Origin: Prevotella sp.
GTDB lineage: Bacteria; Bacteroidota; Bacteroidia; Bacteroidales; Bacteroidaceae
DNA length: 64,000 nt
Reading direction: 5' to 3'
Assembly: GCA_017474845.1 (NCBI GenBank)
Contig: JAFVGS010000033.1
Location: 1-64,000 of the forward strand
A program made the translations under genes and the position numbers. The notes beneath the pieces were generated by a model. That model saw only the letters and a program-made list of their open reading frames with translations. It had not been told where the DNA came from and did no database searches. Shown in pieces: positions 17,882 to 25,267 of the stretch. Numbering within the stretch: the first letter of the stretch is position 1; each line of letters opens with the position of its first letter.

Positions 17882-18996
17882 CTTTATATCCTCAACTGAT
17901 TATGGATGCGCTGGCAACGGTGATGTATGCCGGCACGAAGAAGAACCTTGTGGAGAGCGGCATGGTGGCTGACACCCCGTCGGTCGCCGCCCCCGCCACG
18001 GAGAGAGAACCCTGGAAGGTGAAGGTCGTACTGGAATTCCCCCGCGACACCGATCCCTTCCTCAAGTCGACCGTCAAGGCCGCCGAGGCCGCCATCAAAT
18101 ACCACTACGGACAGGACATCGACGTCGAGATCGTCACCGAGTTCAAGTCTGCGCCCCGTCCTGAGGTGGAGAAGCTGCTGCCTGGCGTGAAGAACATCAT
18201 CGCCGTCAGCTCCGGCAAGGGTGGCGTCGGCAAGAGCACCGTCTCTGCCAATCTCGCCATCGCCCTCGCACGCTTAGGCTATCGCGTGGGACTGCTCGAC
18301 ACCGATATCTTCGGTCCATCGATGCCCAAGATGTTCGATGTCGAAGACGAACGCCCCTATGCCGTCAAGAAAGACGGCCGAGACCTCATCTGTCCCATCG
18401 AGAAGTACGGTGTGAAACTGCTCTCCATCGGTTTCTTCGTCTCCCCCACCACCGCCACGCTCTGGCGAGGCGGCATGGCGACGAGCGCCCTCAAGCAGCT
18501 CATCGCCGATGCCGACTGGGGCGAGCTCGACTACTTCATCCTCGACACACCCCCAGGCACCAGCGACATCCACCTGACGCTCCTGCAGACGCTCCCCATC
18601 ACGGGAGCCGTCATTGTCTCGACGCCCCAGCAGGTAGCCCTCGCCGACGCCCGCAAGGGTATCGACATGTATCGCAACGAGAAGGTGAATGTGCCCATCC
18701 TCGGACTCATCGAAAACATGGCGTGGTTCACCCCCGCCGAGTTGCCAGACAACCGCTACTACATCTTCGGAAAGGAAGGCTGCAAACACCTCGCTGAGGA
18801 AATGAACGTGCCCTTGCTCGCCCAGATTCCCCTTGTGCAGAGCATCTGCGACAACAGCGATGCCGGCACCCCTGCCGCCCTTACCAGTGATACTGCCACG
18901 GGCCTCGCCTTCATCAATCTGGCTCAGGCTGTCGTCACCGTCGTCAACCGCCGCAACAGGGAACAGCCCAAGACGAAGATTGTCGGCATGAAATAA
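17878..18996 (+). CDS. mrp: Mrp/NBP35-family Fe-S cluster carrier ATPase
   Basis: A 372-residue ParA-like P-loop ATPase. The deviant Walker A motif SSGKGGVGKSTVS lies near residue 111, followed by DTDIFGPSMP and the DTPPGTSDIHLTLLQ switch region. The first 95 residues form a domain resembling the MIP18/DUF59-type part of Mrp. Mrp proteins assemble and transfer [4Fe-4S] clusters. The expected CxxC pair near the C-terminal third is not evident: ENMAWF stands where ENMSxFxC is often found, so cluster binding is uncertain. It overlaps the LRR gene by 4 bp and ends in a strong terminator. Confidence 0.88.
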   Translation: MTLYPQLIMDALATVMYAGTKKNLVESGMVADTPSVAAPATEREPWKVKVVLEFPRDTDPFLKSTVKAAEAAIKYHYGQDIDVEIVTEFKSAPRPEVEKLLPGVKNIIAVSSGKGGVGKSTVSANLAIALARLGYRVGLLDTDIFGPSMPKMFDVEDERPYAVKKDGRDLICPIEKYGVKLLSIGFFVSPTTATLWRGGMATSALKQLIADADWGELDYFILDTPPGTSDIHLTLLQTLPITGAVIVSTPQQVALADARKGIDMYRNEKVNVPILGLIENMAWFTPAELPDNRYYIFGKEGCKHLAEEMNVPLLAQIPLVQSICDNSDAGTPAALTSDTATGLAFINLAQAVVTVVNRRNREQPKTKIVGMK

Positions 18997-19040
18997 AGAC
19001 AAAGACTCCCGAAACACTAAGTTTCGGGAGTCTTTGTCTT
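18996..19040. terminator. Bidirectional terminator between mrp and the ABC permease
   Basis: A perfect 20-bp stem (left arm AAGACAAAGACTCCCGAAAC, 18996-19015) with a 5-base loop, serving both convergent genes. The mrp stop lies at its edge and the last residues of the leftward permease are encoded inside it. Confidence 0.85.
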
Positions 19041-20288
19041 ATCCTTTAAGACTGAGCGGACCTGGCGCTTCTTCTGGAGGACGTCCATGCGTTCCTTGGC
19101 ATGACGACGCGAAAGGCGCATCTCAAAGCCGTAGACGAGGTAGGCCATGAAGAGATAGAACACCACGAGTGCCCAGAGGCAGCGCACCTCGGTGACGACA
19201 TCGCCGAGAGTGGCACCCATCGAGTTGAGACGGGTGTAAGCCCGGATGCCGAAGGTGCAGGGGAAAAGCCAAGAGACGCCCTGCCAGTAGCCTGGGATGG
19301 CGGACTGCGGCCACGAGATGCCGCTCATGAAGAGCAGCGGCAGCGAGAGGAACACCACAAGCAGCATGACATTCTCACGATAGTGAACCAGACAGGACAC
19401 CGTCATGCCGAAGAACACGCACGAGAGCAGATAGGGTATCATCATCGCCAGCAGATCCTGCCAGGCGGCGAGTTGCGGGAAGTGGAATATCCGCGGCACG
19501 ACGAGGATGAGGAAGGTGCCCATGACGGCATAGACCATGAGATAGCAGAGGGCCTTGCCGCTGATGATGCGCATGACCGACGAGTAGCAACGGTGGATGG
19601 GCACGAGGTCGCTGTAACGGCTGCGCTCGCGGGCAGTGCCTGCCGCAAGGCCAATGCCGAGCACGAGGGTCTGCTGGATAATGAGGATGAGCACTGCCGG
19701 CAGGACGGAGGAGCCATAGCCGCCCTGAGGATTGAAGATGGATACATCTTCCACCTCCAACGGGCTGGTGGTTATGAGGTCTTCACGGACGGTATAGTTG
19801 CCCGCCAGTTTCTTTTGTATCTCCGCCCCCATCTCCTGCGAGACAGCCATCGCCGTCTGGTAGATGGCCTTGTAAGTGAGCATGAGCGCCATGTCGCAGT
19901 AGACACTGATGGTGCCCTGCTCGAGACGGTTCAGGTGGGTGGCAAAGTCCTCGGGAATGAAGTAGATGCCCTTCACCACCTGCCGGCTGACGAGCGACTG
20001 GGCGTCGTCGAGATCGACAGCGTAATAGGCAACATAGACATCGGGCGAGGCATCGCACATGCGGATGAACTGGCGCGACTGATGGGAGTGCGACAGATCG
20101 ACCACGGCGACGGGCACCTCGTGGACTACCTCGTTGTTGTATATCCACGAATAGAGCATCGGATAGAGCAACGGCACGACAAGACAGAACAGCAACACGC
20201 CCTCGTCGCGGATCACCTGCGAGATCTCATACCGCCACACGTAGGCAGCATCCTGTAACCAATTATATATCTTACGGAATATAGACAT
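19017..20288 (-). CDS. ABC-2 type transporter permease
   Basis: A 423-residue membrane protein with one N-terminal transmembrane helix, a large periplasmic domain (about residues 50-180) and five C-terminal helices. This is the layout of YhhJ/YbhR-type ABC-2 exporter permeases. SGISWPQSAIPGYWQGVSWLFPCTFGIRAYTRL is typical of the C-terminal part. It is the last of four leftward genes and overlaps the preceding permease by 17 bp. Its stop codon falls in the loop of the terminator, so the tail KDKTKTPET is encoded by the stem. Confidence 0.88.
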   Translation of the reverse strand: MSIFRKIYNWLQDAAYVWRYEISQVIRDEGVLLFCLVVPLLYPMLYSWIYNNEVVHEVPVAVVDLSHSHQSRQFIRMCDASPDVYVAYYAVDLDDAQSLVSRQVVKGIYFIPEDFATHLNRLEQGTISVYCDMALMLTYKAIYQTAMAVSQEMGAEIQKKLAGNYTVREDLITTSPLEVEDVSIFNPQGGYGSSVLPAVLILIIQQTLVLGIGLAAGTARERSRYSDLVPIHRCYSSVMRIISGKALCYLMVYAVMGTFLILVVPRIFHFPQLAAWQDLLAMMIPYLLSCVFFGMTVSCLVHYRENVMLLVVFLSLPLLFMSGISWPQSAIPGYWQGVSWLFPCTFGIRAYTRLNSMGATLGDVVTEVRCLWALVVFYLFMAYLVYGFEMRLSRRHAKERMDVLQKKRQVRSVLKDKTKTPET

Positions 20289-21441
20289 AGGTGAGCATTG
20301 CGTTTTTGATCTTGTAGATGACGAACCATGGCGACAGCATGAATGCCACGAGCGCCACGAAGTGGAACCACGCGTCGAGCAGCGGGAAGCCGTTGAAGAC
20401 GGTGATCTGATAGAGCATATAATAATGGCGCAGGGGGAAGAGCCACGTGAGCGACTGCAACGGACCGTCCATGCCCATCATAGGGAAGGCGGAACACGCC
20501 ATGGAGAAGCCGAGCATGGCCCACAGCGAACAGATGCTCATCGACATGCGCAGCGACGGCATCAGGCCGAAGATAAAGATGCCGAAGCCGATGGAGCTGA
20601 ACACCTCGAGCAAAGCCAGACGGGTGATCTTCCATAACCCGCCCTGATGGGGGAAGTCGAGGACGCAGTAGATGTAATATTCGTAGAAGAAGATGAGCGC
20701 GAGGAAGATGAGCGCCTGGGGCAGGAACTTACCAAGGATGGCGACGACGATGTTGTTGTCGGCTTTGCCGAGCCACTCCTTACCACGGCCGAATTTCAGC
20801 TCCATACCTAACGAATAAGCTGAGATGAGGAACATGAAGAGCATCATCACGCCAGGTACAAAGACGGTGGAGAGATAGACATTGTAGCTGCCCCAGGGAT
20901 TGGCCACCTGATGGAGGTCGATCCTGACGGGTTGGAGAAACGCCTGAATCTGCTGCGGCGTCATGCCCTTGGCACTAAGCGTGGCCTGGCCGACGCCCGC
21001 ACTACCGAGGGTGGCGACGGTCTTCAGGTCCTTCATGACCATCGAACCGCCTGAGATCGACACCTGGCTGTAGTAATACGACACCTTGGGACGGCGGGAG
21101 GAGAGCAGCTGGTCTGTCGTGCCTTTCGGGATATAGAGGAAGCCGTAGATCTCGTTCTGCTGGATGGCGTGACGGGCCGCTGCCACCGACGGGTAATGGG
21201 CCACGACCTGCGAGCCCTGGAAGCCGTCGAGCTTCTGCACCAACGTACGGGTGGTGGAGGTATTGTCGAGATCGACAACGCCCACAGGCATGTCCTGCGG
21301 CAGGCCGTCTTTCATCAACGTGGTAAAAAACACCATCGTCAACAGGGGAAAGATGACCATGCTGAAGAAGTAAATGCGATTCACGTACAGAATCTTGCAT
21401 TCACGCCGAGCGACCGTCCAGATTAAACTAAAACACTTCAT
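20272..21441 (-). CDS. ABC-2 type transporter permease
   Basis: A 389-residue paralogue of the next gene with the same layout: N-terminal helix, extracytoplasmic domain (about residues 40-175), then five helices. PMMGMDGPLQSLTWLFPLRHYYMLYQ matches the conserved C-terminal loop. Two different permeases probably form one heterodimeric exporter. It overlaps hlyD by 4 bp and the second permease by 17 bp. Neither this nor its neighbour has Walker motifs, and no ATPase gene is nearby. Confidence 0.88.
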   Translation of the reverse strand: MKCFSLIWTVARRECKILYVNRIYFFSMVIFPLLTMVFFTTLMKDGLPQDMPVGVVDLDNTSTTRTLVQKLDGFQGSQVVAHYPSVAAARHAIQQNEIYGFLYIPKGTTDQLLSSRRPKVSYYYSQVSISGGSMVMKDLKTVATLGSAGVGQATLSAKGMTPQQIQAFLQPVRIDLHQVANPWGSYNVYLSTVFVPGVMMLFMFLISAYSLGMELKFGRGKEWLGKADNNIVVAILGKFLPQALIFLALIFFYEYYIYCVLDFPHQGGLWKITRLALLEVFSSIGFGIFIFGLMPSLRMSMSICSLWAMLGFSMACSAFPMMGMDGPLQSLTWLFPLRHYYMLYQITVFNGFPLLDAWFHFVALVAFMLSPWFVIYKIKNAMLTYVYIP

Positions 21442-22421
21442 TTAATAATCAGTGACATGCCAGGACGGAGGCCGTCGAGCTTCTCAACGGGACGGGCCTT
21501 GACCTCGAAGGTCTTCAGGTCGTACTGGCCGTTGGCCTTCGTGGCCTTCCACACGGCATACGAGCCCTGGTCCTTCAGGTAATAGACCTTCATCTTGACC
21601 TCCTTGTTGAAGGCGGGTACGAACGCGGTGAACTCCGAGCCCACCTGCATGCCGTTGAGCTGGTCCTCACGCACGTTGAACGTGCCCCACATGTCGTCCA
21701 TCACAGCAATCGACATGATGGGAGAGCCTGTGCCGACGAGCTCGCCCACCTTCGGATAGATATTGGCGACCTCACCCTCCTTCTGGGCGATCTGCACCGT
21801 CTCGTGGATATAGCTGTTCACCTCCTGCACGGCACCCTTGGCACGTCCTACCTGGGCAGCAGCGGCCATCTTGTCCTCCATGCGGGCACCGTTGACAGCC
21901 ATGTCGTACTGGCTCTGGGCTGCCATCATCTGAGCCTCCATGGCTTTGTAGTTGGCATAGACCTCATCGCGTTTCTGGGCACTCATCACACCCTCGTCGT
22001 AGAGGCGCTGGATGCGCTGATAGGACTTCTCGGCGATTTCAAAGCCGGCCTTCGCCTGTTGGTAGACATTATAGGCACCCTGGATCTGTTCCTTACGGGC
22101 ACCGTTCTGGGCTTTCAGCTCGAGGGCGGCGGCAGCACTCTCGGCACTGCGGGCCTGCTCCATCTTCGCACGCACGTCGGGGGCGTCGAGGATAGCGAGG
22201 GTATCTCCGGCCTTCACGTAATCGCCCTCACTCACACGGAGTTCGAGGATACGGCCAGGCACCTTACTTGACACACGGTATTCGGTAACTTCCACCTGCC
22301 CCTGGATGACGTCGGGAGTACGGTCGAGGGCGAGGAATCCGATGAGGGCCACGATGATCACAACTGCGATAAAGCCTGCAACGGCAAGCAGAATGTTGTT
22401 ATGTTGGGTTTTTGCTGACAT
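21438..22421 (-). CDS. HlyD-family periplasmic adaptor
   Basis: A 327-residue membrane fusion protein. It has an N-terminal anchor helix (VAGFIAVVIIVALIGFLAL), a split lipoyl domain (GRILELRVSEGDYVKAGDTL near residue 55), an alpha-helical hairpin (about 85-200) and beta-barrel strands after that. It resembles YbhG/EmrA proteins and would bridge the inner-membrane permeases to the TolC protein encoded immediately upstream (18-bp gap). Confidence 0.92.
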   Translation of the reverse strand: MSAKTQHNNILLAVAGFIAVVIIVALIGFLALDRTPDVIQGQVEVTEYRVSSKVPGRILELRVSEGDYVKAGDTLAILDAPDVRAKMEQARSAESAAAALELKAQNGARKEQIQGAYNVYQQAKAGFEIAEKSYQRIQRLYDEGVMSAQKRDEVYANYKAMEAQMMAAQSQYDMAVNGARMEDKMAAAAQVGRAKGAVQEVNSYIHETVQIAQKEGEVANIYPKVGELVGTGSPIMSIAVMDDMWGTFNVREDQLNGMQVGSEFTAFVPAFNKEVKMKVYYLKDQGSYAVWKATKANGQYDLKTFEVKARPVEKLDGLRPGMSLIIK

Positions 22422-22439
22422 AATATTTTATTTTAAATT

Positions 22440-23942
22440 TTATTCTAAGATACCAAGGGATTTCTGGAGGTCGACCTGTGAGAGACGGACATCGATCTCG
22501 GCGTCGATCTTCTGCGACTGTGCCTGCAGCCAGGCCGTCTGAGCCTCCATCACGGTGGTGGGACTGATGACACCCTCCTGGAAGCCGAGGTTTGCGGTAC
22601 GGAGGTTCTCGTCGGCACGGGCGATGTTCGACTGTGCCATCGTGAGCTTCTTGTTTGCCTCGTTCACACGGAAAGTGTTCTGGTTCACCTGTAACTCAAT
22701 CTTCTCGCGGGCTTCCTGCAACTCAAGGTTGGCGATGCTGGTAGCACCCCTCGAGGCACGCACCTTATACATCACGTCGCCCCAGTTCCAGATGGGGACA
22801 CGCACGACGACGCCGACATTCCAGAATCCCCTGAACTTCCGTTCAAAGCCGTTGAACAAGCTGGGGTTCGTCACGCTATAGCCGCCCGTCAGAGCGACCA
22901 TCGGCAGATGAGCTGCCCGGAGGACGTTGGTCACCTGCTTGGAGAGCCTCACGCCACCCTCGAGCAGCTTCAGCTCGGGACGGTTCTCCACAGCCGTCGC
23001 CACGTCAAGCTCGGGTGTCAACTCCACCACGGCGATGTTCTCACTGTCCTCGTCGGCCAGCGTGACAGCCTCATCGAGGGGCAGGCCGAGGGTCTGACAG
23101 AGGAGCATCTTCGAGAGCACGAGACCGTCGTTCACCTTCTGGAGCGTCATCTCCGCCTCGTTCACCTTCACCTCGACGGAGAGTCCGTCGCTACGGGTGG
23201 CAACACCTTCGGCAATCATCTTGTTCACGTCGGAAGAGAGTTTCTGCACGAGGTCGAGATAGCCCTGGGCCAGACGCTGCTTGTGCTTCAGCGACACCAC
23301 CTGCCAATAGACCTTGTCCGTATTGTAGAGCGTGGTCTGGCGACGGGCCTCGGCGGAGTTTTCCTGCATCTCCTCGTTGATGTCGGCCATTTTGTTCAGG
23401 GCAATGATGCTTCCACCGAGGAAGACAGGCTGGACTACCATCACCGTTCCTGCAAAGAGGTGGCGCGTATCGGTGTCGAGGGCATCGACCAGACTCTGTC
23501 CGATACCGTTCAGCTGGCCACTGAACTTCTCCATCTCCTCATGACTGAATTTCTGCAGGTCTTCCAGTTTCAGACCCATCGAACCCAGCATAAAGTTGAT
23601 GTTCTCCATTGGCAGAGCACTTGTGAACTTGGCAAGGTCAGCCTGCAGCCCACCTGCCATCGCATCGCCCAGATGGGGCAGTGTGGCCTTCTGCACGTCG
23701 TTGAGCAGGGAGATCTCCCGGCTGGTGTACTGATACGTGCCGAGGGCACTGATGTGCGGCATGTATTTGGTGCGCGCCGACTTGCGGAGATTCTCCGCAA
23801 TGTCCTGCTTCACCTTCGCCACACCCATCTGCTTGTTGTTGCGCAGGGCCATCGCCCGACAGCTGTCGAGCGTCAGCAACCGCTGGGCGCTGACAGGCAA
23901 CGCCACCCCAAAAAGCAGAACAATACATAATCTTTTTACCAT
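22440..23942 (-). CDS. TolC-family outer membrane efflux protein
   Basis: A 500-residue outer membrane channel. The signal peptide is MVKRLCIVLLFGVALPVSAQ, followed by LTLDSCRAMALRNNKQM, the usual start of the TolC/OEP domain, and two long helical repeats. It is the first gene of the tolC-hlyD-permease-permease set, implying a tripartite exporter for an unknown, probably toxic or lipid-like, substrate. Upstream is a palindromic repeat and not a clear promoter, so transcription may come through from the coiled-coil gene at 24028-24906. Confidence 0.92.
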   Translation of the reverse strand: MVKRLCIVLLFGVALPVSAQRLLTLDSCRAMALRNNKQMGVAKVKQDIAENLRKSARTKYMPHISALGTYQYTSREISLLNDVQKATLPHLGDAMAGGLQADLAKFTSALPMENINFMLGSMGLKLEDLQKFSHEEMEKFSGQLNGIGQSLVDALDTDTRHLFAGTVMVVQPVFLGGSIIALNKMADINEEMQENSAEARRQTTLYNTDKVYWQVVSLKHKQRLAQGYLDLVQKLSSDVNKMIAEGVATRSDGLSVEVKVNEAEMTLQKVNDGLVLSKMLLCQTLGLPLDEAVTLADEDSENIAVVELTPELDVATAVENRPELKLLEGGVRLSKQVTNVLRAAHLPMVALTGGYSVTNPSLFNGFERKFRGFWNVGVVVRVPIWNWGDVMYKVRASRGATSIANLELQEAREKIELQVNQNTFRVNEANKKLTMAQSNIARADENLRTANLGFQEGVISPTTVMEAQTAWLQAQSQKIDAEIDVRLSQVDLQKSLGILE

Positions 23943-23969
23943 ATATATTTTTCTATTTTAACCACTTAA

Positions 23970-24025
23970 ACCACGAATTTCACTAATTTTGGCTGCGCAC
24001 AGTGTTAATTCGTTTAATTAGTGGT
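23970..24025. repeat. Second copy of the ACCACGAATT palindromic repeat
   Basis: Arms ACCACGAATTTCACTAATT (23970-23988) and AATTCGTTTAATTAGTGGT (24007-24025) form an imperfect hairpin. The inverse of the right arm matches the left arm of the lutA-lutB repeat at 19 of 20 positions. Confidence 0.7.
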
Positions 24026-24027
24026 CG

Positions 24028-24906
24028 TTATTCAAAATTAAATGTCCGTGAGCCGATCATGTGGCCATCGGCGAAGATTGAGACACGATACTGTCCTTTC
24101 TCGAGCACCTGGGTGACAGGCCAGAAGACAGACACGCTTGTTTCCTCTCCTGTGTACTCCACCACCTTGCGGGCCGAGCACTCGATGTCGCGGTTCTCGA
24201 AGGGGAACGTGCCACCGCCGCCGAGCACGTTGCCACCTGGGTTCTGGATACGCACATAGACGGTACGGTTGCCGTTGGAGGCCGTCACATTGCGGGAGAT
24301 GGTGAAGCTGACCTGCATCTTCCGGCAGTCCTTCAGCTTCGGTTTCTTCATCACCTTGTCTTTCTTGTCGAGCAGCGACAGGCTGATGTTCGTCGCGTCA
24401 AGTTGGGCGGCGATGGCCACCTTCTCAGAGAGCGACGCCTTCTCACTGCTCAGACCAACCACCTGCTGCGTACGCTGTTCGAGTTCGGCCGTCACACGGG
24501 TGTTTTCCCGCTTCAGGTTCTCATTCAGGCGGTTCAGCGAGTCTATCTGCATCACATAGTCGCGCAGCACGGCCCGCACGGTGGCGAGCTCGCGCTTCAG
24601 ACGGGCTATCTCACGGGCATCGTCGGCCTTCACCTTCTTCAGTTCCTCCAACAGCTGTTGCGTTCGCAGCTGCTCCTGGGTGAGCTGGGCGATAATGGAG
24701 TCGTTGTTGATCTGTGTCTTCATCTCACTGTATTGCAGGGCGAAGCGCTCATACTCGTTCTCCATCTCCTGCTTGTCGAGGGCGGCCAGTTCCTGCATGT
24801 CATGGTTAACCTGCTTCTGTTCCTGGAGGTTCAGGAAGAGCCACACCGCCCCGGCTATCAGGGCGAGGATCACCAGCGACATCAACGGCAGCAAATATTT
24901 TTTCAT
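24028..24906 (-). CDS. Membrane-anchored coiled-coil protein of unknown function
   Basis: A 292-residue protein with one N-terminal transmembrane segment (LLPLMSLVILALIAGAVWLFL), a long charged helical region with heptad character (about residues 30-175) and a C-terminal beta-rich domain of about 100 residues ending in YRVSIFADGHMIGSRTFNF. I do not recognise a named family. I start at ATG 24906 because the longer frame would extend upstream of the promoter at 24939-24969. The anchor plus coiled coil suggests a periplasmic domain held away from the inner membrane; this is inference. Confidence 0.8.
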   Translation of the reverse strand: MKKYLLPLMSLVILALIAGAVWLFLNLQEQKQVNHDMQELAALDKQEMENEYERFALQYSEMKTQINNDSIIAQLTQEQLRTQQLLEELKKVKADDAREIARLKRELATVRAVLRDYVMQIDSLNRLNENLKRENTRVTAELEQRTQQVVGLSSEKASLSEKVAIAAQLDATNISLSLLDKKDKVMKKPKLKDCRKMQVSFTISRNVTASNGNRTVYVRIQNPGGNVLGGGGTFPFENRDIECSARKVVEYTGEETSVSVFWPVTQVLEKGQYRVSIFADGHMIGSRTFNFE

Positions 24907-24938
24907 TCTTGACACCTTATTATATATAAAATCGGGTG

Positions 24939-24969
24939 CAAAGATACTCATTTCCCATGAAACGGCAAA
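24939..24969 (-). promoter_or_regulatory. Promoter of the coiled-coil gene
   Basis: A -7 TATCTTTG (24939-24946) and a -33 TTTG (24966-24969) are separated by 19 bp on the minus strand. It fits the Bacteroidetes consensus and fixes the start at 24906. Confidence 0.75.
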
Positions 24970-24984
24970 GAATTTTAATAAATG

Positions 24985-25016
24985 TTTGGTCATTTCAAAG
25001 AAAATATCTATATTTG
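24985..25016 (+). promoter_or_regulatory. Promoter of DUF4492-cydAB
   Basis: A -33 TTTG (24985-24988) and a -7 TATATTTG (25009-25016) are separated by 20 bp. It diverges from the promoter at 24939-24969, with only 15 bp between the two -33 boxes, so a regulator bound there could affect both. Confidence 0.75.
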
Positions 25017-25027
25017 CGGTGTCAAAG

Positions 25028-25264
25028 ATGATGATGCCTATGCGAAAGGACAGTTTTCTCTACCGAGTCTACGACCTCTACGCCGACGGGTTCCGCTCCA
25101 TGCGGCTCGGACGGACGTTATGGGCGATTATCCTCATCAAGCTGTTCATCATCTTTGTGGTGCTGAAGCTGTTCTTCTTCCCCAACTTCCTCAATACCCA
25201 CGCCGCCGGCGACGAAGCGGGCTACGTAGCCACCGAACTCACCGACCGCGCCGCACCTGACTAA
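25028..25264 (+). CDS. DUF4492 small membrane protein upstream of cydA
   Basis: A 78-residue protein with one transmembrane segment (LWAIILIKLFIIFVVLKLFFFP) after a basic, aromatic N-terminus (FLYRVYDLYADGFRSMRLGR). This is the DUF4492 pattern that sits in front of cydAB in many Bacteroidetes. Its constant linkage suggests a role as a small subunit or assembly factor of the bd oxidase, like CydX in Proteobacteria; that is inference. Several start codons are possible (25028, 25031, 25034, 25040). CydA begins 3 bp after its stop. Confidence 0.82.
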   Translation: MMMPMRKDSFLYRVYDLYADGFRSMRLGRTLWAIILIKLFIIFVVLKLFFFPNFLNTHAAGDEAGYVATELTDRAAPD

Positions 25265-25267
25265 AAA

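Noticed and set aside
19101..20258. 385-codon plus-strand frame opposite the ABC permease
   Set aside because: It is a shadow of a well-recognised membrane protein gene, with no family resemblance and highly biased composition.
22908..23930. 340-codon plus-strand frame opposite tolC
   Set aside because: The TolC-family frame has a signal peptide and domain; the antisense frame is its His/Leu-rich shadow.
24907..24993. 29-residue N-terminal extension of the coiled-coil protein
   Set aside because: It would start upstream of the strong promoter at 24939-24969.
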